From: Mesorhizobium sp. B2-3-4
GTDB taxonomy: Bacteria > Pseudomonadota > Alphaproteobacteria > Rhizobiales > Rhizobiaceae
Assembly (NCBI RefSeq): GCF_006442315.1
Contig: NZ_VFVY01000009.1
Coordinates: 62,001 to 126,000, forward strand
Direction: 5' to 3'
DNA: 64,000 bases
Shown here: piece by piece, positions 7,337-16,486 of the stretch
How positions within the stretch are numbered: the stretch's first letter is position 1
Layout of the letters: every line of letters begins with the position of its first letter
Made by a program: the position numbers and the translations under genes
Notes under the pieces: generated by a model
What the model saw: only the letters and a program-made list of their open reading frames with translations
What the model was told of the DNA's origin: nothing
The model's database searches: none

Positions 7337-8315
7337 CGGCGATGTCGGCACGTTCACCGGCGCACGCGCCAACGACGTCGTCGACGGCAAGAACCAGGGC
7401 ACTTATTACAAAGACGCCCGCTTCACGCTGAAGACCTGGACCGGCCAGGAAACCGAACTCGGCACCTTGAAGACCTACACCGAGACCCGCTTGAACTTCC
7501 AGAATGGTCCGTACGACAACGGCCAGGATAACGACGCGCACAACAACATCGACCAGCACTTCGCCTGGATCCAACTTGGCGGCCTGCGTGTCGGTGAGGA
7601 CGAGTCGGCATTCGACACGTTCGTCGGCTACGCCGGCAACGTCATCAACGACACCATCGTTCCCTACGGCGGGTTCAAGACCGGTGTCGTGCAGTACTAC
7701 TTCGACGCTGGCAACGGCTTCTCGGCCATGGCCTCTCTCGAAGAAGGTTCGGGCGGCGGTGCACAATACGCCAATCACTCGGGCAGCTATGGTTATGGCA
7801 AAGGCACGGTCGACAGCTATGTTCCCCATGTCGTCGGCGGCCTGAAGTACACGCAGGGCTGGGGCGATATCGTCGGTGTCGTGGCCTATGACAGCAATTA
7901 CGAATACGTCTCGGGCAAGGTTCGCGTGGACGTGAACGTCTCCAACGAACTGTCGCTGTTCGGCATGTTCGGTTATGCCAGCGAAGGCAAGCTGAACGAT
8001 TTTGGAAACTTCCCGGCAAACGGTCGCGGCTTCTACAAGCCGTGGGGCGGCAACTGGGGCTTCTGGGCCGGCGGCACCTACAAGTTCAACGAGAAGACTT
8101 CGTTCAACCTCCAGGTGTCGGGTGATCAGTGGAAAGACTACGGTCTCGCGGCCAACATCGCCTACACCGTCGTTCCCGGCTTTACGATCACGCCGGAAGT
8201 CGACTACCAGCACGTCGGCTCGGGCGCTCTTGACGCCGGCAATGTCTGGGCTGGCGCCGAGAACGGAAAGAAGAACGTTGTCGGCGGCATCATCCGCTTC
8301 CAGCGCGATTTCTAA
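7131..8315 (+). CDS. outer-membrane porin, Omp2/RopA-like (copy 2)
   Basis: 394-residue paralogue of the porin at 4977-6146. It has the same signal peptide and the same residues 1-71, then diverging surface loops, including a Gly/Ser/Tyr-rich insertion near residues 205-225 (EGSGGGAQYANHSG). Conserved strand blocks FTLKTWTGQETELGTLKTYTE and YVPHVVGG are shared with copy 1, and the protein ends FQRDF with C-terminal Phe. It has its own terminator. Two differing porins side by side allow alternating pore types, as with Brucella omp2a/omp2b. Confidence 0.95.
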   Translation: MNIKSLLLGSAAALIAVSGARAADAVVVAEPEPAEYVKICDVYGAGYFYIPGTETCLRIGGYVRYDIGAGDVGTFTGARANDVVDGKNQGTYYKDARFTLKTWTGQETELGTLKTYTETRLNFQNGPYDNGQDNDAHNNIDQHFAWIQLGGLRVGEDESAFDTFVGYAGNVINDTIVPYGGFKTGVVQYYFDAGNGFSAMASLEEGSGGGAQYANHSGSYGYGKGTVDSYVPHVVGGLKYTQGWGDIVGVVAYDSNYEYVSGKVRVDVNVSNELSLFGMFGYASEGKLNDFGNFPANGRGFYKPWGGNWGFWAGGTYKFNEKTSFNLQVSGDQWKDYGLAANIAYTVVPGFTITPEVDYQHVGSGALDAGNVWAGAENGKKNVVGGIIRFQRDF

Positions 8316-8343
8316 GACCAGATATTTTCTGGGGAGACAGGAG

Positions 8344-8376
8344 AACCCGGCGGGCAACCGCCGGGTTTTTCTTTTG
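8344..8376 (+). terminator. rho-independent terminator of porin 2
   Basis: AACCCGGCGG (8344-8353), tetraloop GCAA, CCGCCGGGTT (8358-8367), followed by TTTCTTTTG. Perfect 10-bp stem. Confidence 0.92.
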
Positions 8377-8753
8377 TTCCGATGCGTACCCGCTGTTCCA
8401 GCATTGCCGCACCTTGGGCGACATGTATCGGCAACAGCGGGAGCTTTTTGCACCGTGCCGTATTTGACAGCCGCGATCGCGATACCCTTGCCGGTTCGAG
8501 GCCATGCCGTCAGCCACGGTTCGTTTCGACGAAGCGCATTGACATGGCATCGGCAACTCGCCCAAGCGCGACCCACTCTGGACAGCGCTCGCGACCTCTG
8601 AGATTCGATCTCGCACCAACAGCATGTCGCGGCGAACAGGATTCGCCCGACCTACCATAAGCCCCTGATCTTATGCATGTCGCCCGGAACCGAAGACACT
8701 CCCGGGCGACATGCGCTAGCTCGCCGGTATGCTTTGGCCTAGCAAACTATCGC
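8377..8753. other. gene-free spacer between porin 2 and sulfotransferase A
   Basis: Apart from the terminator before it, this stretch holds a half copy of the GGGCGACATG repeat (8414-8431) and a strong palindrome at 8675-8714. No reading frame here has a ribosome site or a recognisable protein family. Confidence 0.5.
8675..8714. repeat. 13-bp inverted repeat GCATGTCGCCCGG / CCGGGCGACATGC
   Basis: Arms at 8675-8687 and 8702-8714 match perfectly around a 14-base loop. The element lies 39 bp past the stop codon of the minus-strand sulfotransferase. There is no T-run, so an intergenic repeat is likelier than a terminator. The arm shares its core with elements at 341-349 and 8416-8425. Confidence 0.6.
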
Positions 8754-10433
8754 TCAAACGTCAGCGAGGTCGCCCAACGCTTCAATCAAAGGCTGGATTT
8801 CACTTTCGTAATTCTTCCAGCGCTTGACGGACGATTTGTAGATCGGCTGACGAACCTGCCAGCGGCTGGGCGTGGTAACAGCCCCTTCCCTGTCGAAGAA
8901 GCGAAGGCATGCATCATCCCAGGGAAGGCCAAGATAATCGATGAGTCGGCGCGACTGCGCCTCTTGATCCTCTACCAGCGTTTCATAGCGATTTTCAAAG
9001 ATACGGCCGGGGAAAACCTCGTTCCAGTGACGCATCAAGCGGTCATATTCCCGGTAGTAGAGGCCAAGTGCCCGTAGGTTCGTGTTGTAGCTGTGCGCTG
9101 AGCTGAAGGGCAGGACAAAGCAGGACACGCAATTGTCGATGGCATCGCGGCGGCAATGAATGATGCGGGCATTGGGAAAGAGCAGGGTGAGGAGGCCGAT
9201 CAATTCGAAATTGTGGGGCATTTTATCGATGATTCGCTGCGCGGTCGGAGCGCGTTCCCGCAGATAGGAAAGATGTTCTTCGGCCAGAGTCTTGGACAAG
9301 CCTTGGGTGATCGTGGCAACCGGCTTGCCGAGATCGGAAGCCGAGGTTTTCAGACCGATCGCGTTCGCTACCCGCCACAGCTTGCTGAGCTCTCCAGCGC
9401 CATGAACGTCGGGATGACTGGCGCATATTTGTTCGGTCAGTGTCGTCCCCGAACGCGGCATCCCGACAACGAAGACCGGCGCTTGCGAAGGGTTCCCGTA
9501 GCTGGACCTTTCGGCGAACAGATCCGGCGTGAAGGTCTCGATGGTCAGATCCACGAAACGACGATACTGATTGATGTCGAACTTGTAGCCAGCGGCCTGT
9601 TTCGCCTCGTTGAAATGGTGAAACGCCTCTGCGTAGCGCTTGAGGTCGTTCAGCACCTTGCCGGCAGCATAATGCAGGCTCTGCACAGCCTCCGATTTAA
9701 GCCCTGGGCTGTCGAGCTCGCGCAGGATCGATTGAAGCTCCACGGGCTCTTCGGTAAACTTGCGACTTTGCACAAGGTCGTAATAAGCCGCCCCGACGTC
9801 GACGCGGTGTTCAATCGACTCTTTAAGATAGACGCCGGCCTCCTCCATGCGTCCAAGGCCGGTGAGCGCCGCCGCCATTCCGATCCGCGCTTTGGGGTGA
9901 TCGCGGTTAATTTTCAGCGCCTTTTCGTAAAGCGGCAAGGCCAGATCGGGTTTGTCGAACTGGGTATAAACGCGCCCCAGCGCACATAGGGCCTCGATCA
10001 AGCCGGGCTGCAATTCCAGTGCGTAGAGGATGTGTTTGATCGCGGCTGAAAATTCGCTCAGCCTGTCATAGGCTTCACCGAGGCTAAGGTGATAATAGGG
10101 GTTTCTGGGCTCTTCGCCGACCGCGCGCGCGAAATAACGCAAGGACGCCTCGTCATCGTAGCCCAGACAGACGGTGCCCATGATGTAGAGCGCCAGCGGA
10201 TGGTTTGGCGTGCGCTCCAGAACCTGAAGGCACAGATCCTGAGCCTCACCGAGCCGCTTGGCCTGTTGATGTTCATAGGCTTGCTTCAGCAACAAGCTGT
10301 CAGCCTGTGCGCGTGCAAACGAACTTGATTTTGGTAGCCCTGGCTGCGCCAAAGCTGGCCGTGGCAATCCAGATTTAGACTTAGCGGTGGATTTGAGGTG
10401 CTTGGACCAGGCAGGCGGCAGTCGATTATTCAT
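8754..10433 (-). CDS. TPR-repeat sulfotransferase (copy A)
   Basis: About 559 residues. The N-terminal half (about 45-210) is a row of tetratricopeptide repeats for protein binding. The C-terminal half is a PAPS-dependent sulfotransferase domain: the 5'-phosphosulfate loop is GMPRSGTT (about 324-331), followed by the 3'-phosphate-binding region around HCRRDAIDNCVS. It would transfer sulfate from PAPS to an unknown protein, glycan or lipid acceptor. No signal peptide or membrane segment is visible. The start was set at the second of two adjacent ATGs because copy B starts MNNRLPPAW; the first ATG at 10436 is also possible. It forms a tandem pair with copy B; a 177-bp spacer separates the genes. 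Confidence 0.9.
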   Translation of the reverse strand: MNNRLPPAWSKHLKSTAKSKSGLPRPALAQPGLPKSSSFARAQADSLLLKQAYEHQQAKRLGEAQDLCLQVLERTPNHPLALYIMGTVCLGYDDEASLRYFARAVGEEPRNPYYHLSLGEAYDRLSEFSAAIKHILYALELQPGLIEALCALGRVYTQFDKPDLALPLYEKALKINRDHPKARIGMAAALTGLGRMEEAGVYLKESIEHRVDVGAAYYDLVQSRKFTEEPVELQSILRELDSPGLKSEAVQSLHYAAGKVLNDLKRYAEAFHHFNEAKQAAGYKFDINQYRRFVDLTIETFTPDLFAERSSYGNPSQAPVFVVGMPRSGTTLTEQICASHPDVHGAGELSKLWRVANAIGLKTSASDLGKPVATITQGLSKTLAEEHLSYLRERAPTAQRIIDKMPHNFELIGLLTLLFPNARIIHCRRDAIDNCVSCFVLPFSSAHSYNTNLRALGLYYREYDRLMRHWNEVFPGRIFENRYETLVEDQEAQSRRLIDYLGLPWDDACLRFFDREGAVTTPSRWQVRQPIYKSSVKRWKNYESEIQPLIEALGDLADV

Positions 10434-10610
10434 CATTCCTATTTAGCAAAAAAGGCCAGTCGAATCCAGAACATCTGACCATATCGAAGGCTCACAGCGA
10501 AAGGCCCATGTGCTGGCCGCAGGCCTTTGCCAGCGCGAGGGTGGTCATCAGACTAGACGCCGCAGCCTGTGCCGCGCCTTTCAATTCCGACCTGCAAGCT
10601 ACCGTAATGA

Positions 10611-12290
10611 TCAGGTGTCCGCTAAGTCGCCCAGCGCGTCAATCAGTGGCTGGATCTCGCTTTCGTAATTCTTCCAGCGCTTGACGGAAGATTTGTAGAT
10701 TGGCTGGCGAACTTGCCAGCGGCTGGGTGTGTTGACCGAACTGTCTCTGTCGAAAAAGCGCAAGCAGACGTCGTCCCACGGCAATCCGAGATACTCTATA
10801 AGGCGGCGTGACTGCGCCTCCTGATCTTCAACCAAAGTCTCGTATCGGTTCTCGAATATAAGTCCTGGAAAGACCTTATTCCAATGTTGCATCAAACGAT
10901 CATACTCGCGATAATAAAGCCCGAGCGTTTTTAAATCGCAATTGTAACCATGCGCTTCACTAAACTTTAGAACAAAGCAAGATACGCAATTGTCGATAGC
11001 ATCACGACGGCAATGGATGACGCGTGCATTAGGAAAGAGAAGGCCGATAAGCCCGATCAATTGAAAATTGTGCGGCATCTTGTCTACGATGCGTAGTGCG
11101 GTAGGCGCCCGCTCTTTCAGATATGATAGGTGTTCCTGGGCCAGCATCGTGGAGAGATCTCTGGTGATCGACATCACCGACTGGCCTAAATCTTCTGCAG
11201 ATGATGTTCTAAGCTCAAGCGCATTCGCGACCCGCCTTAGCTTGCTCAGTTCCCCGGCACCATGAACGTCGGGATGGCTAGCACAAATCTGCTCCGTCAG
11301 CGTCGTTCCCGAGCGAGGCATGCCGACCACGAACACAGGAACTTCAGATGGATTTCCGTATTCAGCCCTGGCAGCCAGCATCTCAGGTGTGAAAGTCTCG
11401 ATCATCGAATCGACCCAGCGACGATAAAAATCGATGTCGAACGTGTACCCGGAAGCCTGTTTCGCCTTCCTGAAATGGTGGAACGCTTCCTCATAGCGCT
11501 TGAGGTCGTTAAGGACCTTGCCGGCTGCATAGTGAAGCTTTTCCGCACCGCTCGAATCAAGGCTTGGATTGCGGAGTTCATCAAGGATGGGTTGGAGTTC
11601 CGCAGGCTCCTCCGTGAACTTTTTCGTCTGTACGAGATCATTGTAGGCAACCGGAAGCGACACACGTCGTTCGATTGCCTCTCTCAGGTGAACGGCTGCA
11701 TCGTCCATTCGCCCTAGGCTGGTAAGCGCGCCGGCCAGTCCCACTCGAACCTTGGGATGATCCCGGTTAAGCTTCAATGCCTTTTCGAAAAGAGGCAAAG
11801 CCATTTCAGGCTGGTCAAACTCGTTGTAGGCTCGACCTAACGCACAAAGTGCCTCGACAAGATCCGGCTGCAGTTTCAAAGCATGTTCCATATGCTTGAT
11901 CGCCGGCGAAAACTCACTTAGCTTAAGATAGGTCTCAGCAAGGCTCAGGTGATAATAAGGATTGTTAGGCTCCTCACCGACCGCACGAGCGAAGTATCGC
12001 AATGCCTTTTCATCATCATAGCCCAAGTATATAGTCGCCAGGATATACAGAGCAAGTGGATGATTTGGAGTATGGGCCAGAACTCGAAAGCACAAATCTT
12101 GCGCCTCATCGAGCTTTTTTTCCTGTCCGTGCTGATACGCCTGTTTCAGTAGATCGTCGTCGCTCTGAGCACGAGACTGAGGACTTCCCCTTAAGATATT
12201 CGCTTGCGGCAGATTTGGCTGCTTCTTCAGATTCGGCGCAGGGCCGAGCTTGAGATGCTTAGACCAGGCAGGGGGTAAACGATTGTTCAT
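10611..12290 (-). CDS. TPR-repeat sulfotransferase (copy B)
   Basis: 559-residue paralogue of copy A, collinear over its full length. TPR repeats run to about 210 and the PAPS loop GMPRSGTT is conserved, as is the C-terminal block SRWQVRQPIYKSSVKRWKNY. The main difference lies in the linker after residue 15 and in the last TPR. Its codons look more AT-rich than those of copy A (many ATA, AAT and TTT), so this may be the incoming copy rather than a recent local duplicate. The minus-strand start has GCGAGG four bases upstream. Substrate unknown. Confidence 0.9.
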   Translation of the reverse strand: MNNRLPPAWSKHLKLGPAPNLKKQPNLPQANILRGSPQSRAQSDDDLLKQAYQHGQEKKLDEAQDLCFRVLAHTPNHPLALYILATIYLGYDDEKALRYFARAVGEEPNNPYYHLSLAETYLKLSEFSPAIKHMEHALKLQPDLVEALCALGRAYNEFDQPEMALPLFEKALKLNRDHPKVRVGLAGALTSLGRMDDAAVHLREAIERRVSLPVAYNDLVQTKKFTEEPAELQPILDELRNPSLDSSGAEKLHYAAGKVLNDLKRYEEAFHHFRKAKQASGYTFDIDFYRRWVDSMIETFTPEMLAARAEYGNPSEVPVFVVGMPRSGTTLTEQICASHPDVHGAGELSKLRRVANALELRTSSAEDLGQSVMSITRDLSTMLAQEHLSYLKERAPTALRIVDKMPHNFQLIGLIGLLFPNARVIHCRRDAIDNCVSCFVLKFSEAHGYNCDLKTLGLYYREYDRLMQHWNKVFPGLIFENRYETLVEDQEAQSRRLIEYLGLPWDDVCLRFFDRDSSVNTPSRWQVRQPIYKSSVKRWKNYESEIQPLIDALGDLADT

Positions 12291-12409
12291 GATGCCTCGC
12301 TACCAAAAAGACGCTATGGAATCCAGTGCCGTGGTTGCGGACAGCGGTGAGCTTGCACGCATCGACCCGGCACGCTAGCAAGAAGCCCCTTTCCAAGCGA
12401 GCTTCCACC

Positions 12410-13522
12410 ATGCCTCAGCGCCCTGCCCTCTCACCCATTATCGCAGCGCTTCCCTCGACAGTGCCGTTTGTGGGTCCGGAAGCACAGGAGCGCGAGCGCG
12501 GGCGAGCTTTTCGTGCCCGCATCGGTGCCAATGAAAGCAGCTTTGGTCCCTCGCCGCGCGTCATTGCTCGCATGGAGAGCGTCGCGCGCGACCAGTGGAT
12601 GTATTGCGACCCCGACAATTATGAGCTGAAGGTCGCGGCCGCCGCGCATCACGATGTGGCGGTCGAGAACGTCGTTGTCGGCGAAGGCATCGATGGCCTG
12701 CTCAGCCTGGTGGCGCGCATGTATGTTGCGCCTGGCGATGCGGTGGTCACCTCGCTCGGCGCCTATCCGACGTTCAACTTCCACATAGCCGGCGTCGGCG
12801 GGAGGCTGGTGACCGTGCCTTACGAGAACGATCGCGAAAGCCTGGAGGGTCTGCTGGCGGCCGTCATCAAGGAGAAGGCGCCGCTGGTCTACCTGTCCAA
12901 TCCGGACAATCCGATGGGCAGCTGGTGGGAGGCGAACGAAGTCATCCGCTTCATGGAGGCCTTGCCGGAAACCACCATGCTGGTGCTCGACGAGGCCTAT
13001 GGCGAATTGGGGCCAGCCTCGGCCCTGCCGCCGATCGATGTCGCGCGGCCGAACGTCATCCGCATGCGCACGTTCTCAAAAGCCTACGGGCTGGCCGGCA
13101 TACGCTGCGGCTATGCGATTGCCGAGGACCAGGTGATCCGCGACTTCGAGAAGATCCGCAACCATTACGGCGTCAGCCGCATGGCGCAGATCGCCGGCGT
13201 CGAGGCGCTCGCCGATCAGGCCTATCTCGAGACGGTAGTGGCCCGGGTGGCCGCCGGACGCCGGCGCATCTCTGCTATCGCCGAACAAAACGGGTTGAAG
13301 CCGCTGGCCTCCGCGACCAACTTCGTCACCATCGATTGCGGCCGCGACGGTGCTTTTGCGCTGAAGGTGCTGCAGGGGCTGTTATCGCGCGACGTCTTCA
13401 TCCGCAAGCCGATGGCGCCAAAACTAGACCGTTGCATCCGCATCAGCGTCGGCCTCGACCACGAACTGGATATCCTGGCCGAGGAGTTGCCCGGCGCATT
13501 GGCGTCGGCGCGCGGGAACTAG
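12410..13522 (+). CDS. PLP-dependent aminotransferase, histidinol-phosphate aminotransferase-like
   Basis: 370-residue fold-type I aminotransferase, class I/II. The PLP Schiff-base lysine is K224 in TFSKAYGLAG; the phosphate- and pyridine-binding elements are YLSNPDNPMG (Asn/Asp ring contacts) and VLDEAYGE; a C-terminal substrate arginine lies in CIRISVG. The organisation is that of HisC-like enzymes, but no his genes are nearby, so another amino or keto acid is equally likely. The ATG at 12410 was preferred because the conserved protein begins there. Its last 4 bp overlap the convergent MarR gene. Confidence 0.88.
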   Translation: MPQRPALSPIIAALPSTVPFVGPEAQERERGRAFRARIGANESSFGPSPRVIARMESVARDQWMYCDPDNYELKVAAAAHHDVAVENVVVGEGIDGLLSLVARMYVAPGDAVVTSLGAYPTFNFHIAGVGGRLVTVPYENDRESLEGLLAAVIKEKAPLVYLSNPDNPMGSWWEANEVIRFMEALPETTMLVLDEAYGELGPASALPPIDVARPNVIRMRTFSKAYGLAGIRCGYAIAEDQVIRDFEKIRNHYGVSRMAQIAGVEALADQAYLETVVARVAAGRRRISAIAEQNGLKPLASATNFVTIDCGRDGAFALKVLQGLLSRDVFIRKPMAPKLDRCIRISVGLDHELDILAEELPGALASARGN

Positions 13523-14040
13523 CGCATTTCGCCACGTTCAGAGGCCATCGCGGCGGCGAGCAGATCGCCGATGCGCGTCAGCACATGCGACAACTCCGCC
13601 GCATCGCTGTCATTCAGGCCCGCGGTCAGGCGGGCGAGATCACGATCCGCGGCGGCTTGAAGTGCGGCAAGCGCGGCCTGGCCGCGCGCGGTGAGCGAAA
13701 GAACGCGCAGAAGCGCGGAGCCGGATTTCATTTCAATCAGCCCGGCGGCAGAGAATTTGCGAAGGATTCTCGTAACGTAGGCAGGATCCACCTGAAGGTC
13801 CCGGGCGATTGCCGAAGCCACCGGTTCGAGATCGAGCCGAAGCGCCCGCGCCAGAAAGCCTGCCTTGCCGCCGCGATCGATGGCACCCTCGCGAGGGCGT
13901 TGGCCGAGTTCGAACAGCATCCGCGCCTCGGTCAGAGTATAGGCGCTGTGCATCAACGTCTCGTCGAGCAACCCTATCAATCCGGTGTAGACCCGGTTGA
14001 AGCGGCGGACGTCTCCGACCAAGGCATTCCGATCGTGCAT
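13519..14040 (-). CDS. MarR family transcriptional regulator
   Basis: 173-residue winged-helix regulator. The dimerisation helices are N-terminal, the recognition helix region is SAIARDLQVDPAYVTRILRKF, the wing is in KSGSALLRVLSLT, and a C-terminal dimerisation helix follows. A 12-residue acidic/basic insertion (PREGAIDRGGKAG) sits between helix 2 and the HTH. The gene starts with ATG at 14040 behind AGGGGAGG. A large palindrome lies directly upstream, which fits autorepression and possibly control of the divergent acylphosphatase. Confidence 0.88.
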   Translation of the reverse strand: MHDRNALVGDVRRFNRVYTGLIGLLDETLMHSAYTLTEARMLFELGQRPREGAIDRGGKAGFLARALRLDLEPVASAIARDLQVDPAYVTRILRKFSAAGLIEMKSGSALLRVLSLTARGQAALAALQAAADRDLARLTAGLNDSDAAELSHVLTRIGDLLAAAMASERGEMR

Positions 14041-14079
14041 GCCGGGCGCCTCCCCTGAGTTTCCAGACTTTTGGATAGT

Positions 14080-14126
14080 TGCAAATAAATTGACTTAGTC
14101 AACTATTTGCACGATCAAGTCAACTG
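14080..14126. promoter_or_regulatory. nested palindromic operator between MarR and acylphosphatase genes
   Basis: The core TTGACT-T-AGTCAA (14090-14102) is a perfect 13-bp palindrome. Outside it, TGCAAATA (14080-14087) pairs with TATTTGCA (14104-14111). A third half site, AAGTCAAC, follows at 14118-14125. This is the usual arrangement for MarR-type autoregulation. A CATAAT at 14132-14137 could be a -10 for the plus-strand gene. Confidence 0.7.
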
Positions 14127-14220
14127 TTTCGCATAATCCCGGGAAGCTTGCATCGGATCGCACTTCAGGCCGCTTGCCTTCGTTCGGCACTGCGCCAGAC
14201 TCTTTGCAAGGGAGTGAGCC

Positions 14221-14505
14221 ATGAATGACCGGAAAAGGGCAGTGGAGGCGCGCATATACGGCAAGGTCCAAGGTGTCGGCTACAGGCTCTGGGTGCGAGG
14301 CGAAGCGACAAGGCTGAGGCTGCTGGGCTGGGTGCGCAACGAGAGGGACGGCTCGGTAACTGCATGGCTTACCGGTGCCGACCCGGCCGTCGCGGCCATG
14401 ATCGAGCGGCTTCGGCAAGGCCCGTCAGGCGCTTCTGTCTCGCGGATCGACGTGGAGGAACTGGAGAGATGGACCGCGCCCGGAGATTTCAGGATCATTG
14501 GATAG
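14221..14505 (+). CDS. acyP: acylphosphatase
   Basis: 94-residue enzyme hydrolysing the acyl-phosphate bond of compounds such as acetyl phosphate or 1,3-bisphosphoglycerate. The signature GKVQGVGYR carries the phosphate-binding arginine R22, and the catalytic asparagine is N40 in GWVRNERDGSV. The length is that of the family. It starts at an ATG behind AAGGGAG. The gene lies divergently across the palindromic operator from the MarR gene, so the two may be co-regulated. A single conserved domain, no signal peptide. Confidence 0.94.
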   Translation: MNDRKRAVEARIYGKVQGVGYRLWVRGEATRLRLLGWVRNERDGSVTAWLTGADPAVAAMIERLRQGPSGASVSRIDVEELERWTAPGDFRIIG

Positions 14506-14548
14506 ACGGCCCCTGCCATCCATTTTGGCCGCCCCTCTTGAATTAATT

Positions 14549-14556
14549 GAACGTTC
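14549..14556. promoter_or_regulatory. possible TetR operator half (GAACGTTC)
   Basis: GAACGTTC is a perfect 8-bp palindrome within TTGAACGTTCGTTTT, 30 bp ahead of the TetR start. AACGTTCGTT-type sequences are common TetR-family targets. Only one clear site is visible. Confidence 0.35.
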
Positions 14557-14585
14557 GTTTTATTACTGCCTTCAACGAGGCGATG

Positions 14586-15233
14586 ATGGCGCGCACCACA
14601 GGATCAGACGGCGGTCGAACCGAAGCGGCAGTCCGCGAAGCCGCGGTCAACCTGATCGCGCGTTACGGCTATGAGGCGATGTCGATGCGCCAACTGGCCG
14701 CCGAGGTCGGCGTGCAGGCAGCCGCGCTCTACCGCTATTTCCCGACCAAGGAAGATCTGCTGTTCACGCTGATGCGCGAACATATGCAAGGGCTTCACGA
14801 AGCCTGGGAGCACTCCAGGCCGGGTGACGCGGATCCGGCGCGGCAGCTTGCCGCCTATGTGCGCAACCACATAGCCTTTCATATCGGGCGCCGCCACGCC
14901 ACGCATGTGTCGAACATGGAGTTGCGCAGCCTGTCGCCTGACAGGCTGACACAGATCCTGCGCCTGCGCACGGCCTACGAAAAGGAGCTGCGTTCCATCC
15001 TGCGCGACGGCGCGGAGGCGGGCATTTTCAACATCGAGGACACCGGCCTGACCGCCATGGCGCTGATCCAGATGATGACCGGCGTCATCGTCTGGTTCCG
15101 GCCGGGCGAGCGGCTCTCGATCACTGAAGTCACCACGACATATCTTTCGATGACAATGCGCCTGGTCGGCGCGAAGATCGACAGCATTACTACAGGGCCG
15201 CGCGTCACGTCGGACGCGCAATGGACGTTGTAG
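14586..15233 (+). CDS. TetR family regulator of the leucine/isovalerate catabolic genes
   Basis: 215-residue TetR repressor. The N-terminal HTH (about 10-55) reads [21 protein letters not shown], ending in the family-typical YRYF; a C-terminal ligand and dimerisation domain follows. The ATG at 14586 has CGAGG five bases upstream; an ATG three bases earlier is also possible. It precedes liuA on the same strand, with a palindromic repeat between them. In betaproteobacteria a TetR protein (LiuQ) controls the equivalent genes, so an acyl-CoA ligand is a reasonable inference. Confidence 0.88.
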   Translation: MARTTGSDGGRTEAAVREAAVNLIARYGYEAMSMRQLAAEVGVQAAALYRYFPTKEDLLFTLMREHMQGLHEAWEHSRPGDADPARQLAAYVRNHIAFHIGRRHATHVSNMELRSLSPDRLTQILRLRTAYEKELRSILRDGAEAGIFNIEDTGLTAMALIQMMTGVIVWFRPGERLSITEVTTTYLSMTMRLVGAKIDSITTGPRVTSDAQWTL

Positions 15234-15247
15234 CACCAGAATTTCGC

Positions 15248-15291
15248 GCATGATCCTTTCCGAAAATCGAAGTCGATTTTCGGAGTCATGC
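15248..15291. repeat. rhizobial intergenic palindrome (GCATGA...TCATGC)
   Basis: Outer arms GCATGA (15248-15253) and TCATGC (15286-15291); inner arms CCGAAAATCG (15260-15269) and CGATTTTCGG (15274-15283), all perfect. It belongs with the element at 43762-43832. It lies between the TetR gene and liuA and could affect transcription between them. Confidence 0.75.
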
Positions 15292-15321
15292 CGAGGCGGA
15301 ACGGGCGGCAGGAGGAACGGC

Positions 15322-16485
15322 ATGTACACCAACACGCTCAGCTTCGGGCATGACGAGGATGTCGAGGCGCTGCGCGACATGGTGCGGCGCTTCGCGCAGG
15401 AGAGAATTGCGCCGGTCGCCGCCGAGATCGACCGTGAGAACGAATTCCCGGCGCATCTGTGGCGCGAGCTCGGCGCGCTCGGCCTGCTCGGCATAACCGC
15501 CGATCCCGACTTCGGCGGCAGCGGCATGGGCTACCTCGCCCATGTCATCGCGGTCGAGGAGATTTCGCGGGCCTCGGCGTCGGTCGGCCTCTCCTATGGC
15601 GCCCACTCCAATCTCTGCGTCAACCAGATCAACCGCTGGGCAACGCCGGCGCAGAAGGAGAAATACCTGCCGCCGCTGTGCTCGGGGGAGCATGTCGGGG
15701 CGCTTGCCATGTCGGAGCCGGGCGCCGGCTCCGACGTCGTCTCGCTCAAGCTGCGCGCCGAAAAGCGCAACGACCGCTACGTGCTCAACGGCACCAAGAT
15801 GTGGATCACCAACGGCCCGGATGCCGAAACGCTGGTCGTCTACGCAAAGACCGATCCGGAGCGCAAATCGCGCGGCATCACCGCCTTCATCGTCGAGAAG
15901 GCTTTTGCCGGGTTCTCGGTGGCGCAGAAACTCGACAAGCTCGGCATGCGTGGCTCCAGCACCGGCGAACTGGTGTTCGAAAACGTCGAGGTGCCGTTCG
16001 ACAACGTGCTGCATGAGGAAGGGCGCGGCGTCGAGGTGCTGATGTCGGGCCTCGACTATGAGCGTACCGTGCTCGCCGGCGGGCCGATCGGCCTGATGGC
16101 GGCCTGCCTCGACGTCGCCATCCCCTATGTGCACGAGCGCAAGCAGTTCGGTCAGCCGATCGGCGAGTTCCAGCTGGTGCAAGGCAAGCTGGCCGACATG
16201 TACACGGTGATGAATGCCGCGCGCGCCTATGTCTACGCCGTCGCCGCCGCCTGCGACCGCGGCCAGACCACCCGCAAGGATGCCGCGGGCTGCGTGCTGT
16301 TTGCCGCGGAAAAGGCGACGCAGATGGCGCTCGACGCCATCCAGTTGCTTGGCGGCAATGGCTATATCAACGATTATCCGACCGGCCGGCTCTTGCGCGA
16401 TGCCAAGCTCTACGAGATCGGCGCCGGCACCAGCGAAATCCGCCGCTGGCTGATCGGCCGCGAGATCATGGCGGAGGGGGTGTAG
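15322..16485 (+). CDS. liuA: isovaleryl-CoA dehydrogenase
   Basis: 387-residue acyl-CoA dehydrogenase that oxidises isovaleryl-CoA to 3-methylcrotonyl-CoA in leucine breakdown, passing electrons to ETF. The catalytic glutamate is in the position special to this subfamily, E247 in [12 protein letters not shown], rather than near the C-terminus. FAD motifs [10 protein letters not shown] and WITNGPDA are present, with the late motif QLLGGNGY. The start at 15322 follows an AGGAGG site. The carboxylase subunit gene begins 1 bp after the stop, so the two are co-transcribed. The ETF:quinone oxidoreductase that takes its electrons is also in this window (28.5-30.2 kb). Confidence 0.95.
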   Translation: MYTNTLSFGHDEDVEALRDMVRRFAQERIAPVAAEIDRENEFPAHLWRELGALGLLGITADPDFGGSGMGYLAHVIAVEEISRASASVGLSYGAHSNLCVNQINRWATPAQKEKYLPPLCSGEHVGALAMSEPGAGSDVVSLKLRAEKRNDRYVLNGTKMWITNGPDAETLVVYAKTDPERKSRGITAFIVEKAFAGFSVAQKLDKLGMRGSSTGELVFENVEVPFDNVLHEEGRGVEVLMSGLDYERTVLAGGPIGLMAACLDVAIPYVHERKQFGQPIGEFQLVQGKLADMYTVMNAARAYVYAVAAACDRGQTTRKDAAGCVLFAAEKATQMALDAIQLLGGNGYINDYPTGRLLRDAKLYEIGAGTSEIRRWLIGREIMAEGV

Positions 16486-16486
16486 C

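Noticed and set aside
12326..12409. Longer N-terminus for the aminotransferase
   Set aside because: The 28 extra residues are low-complexity and precede the conserved start; no better ribosome site.
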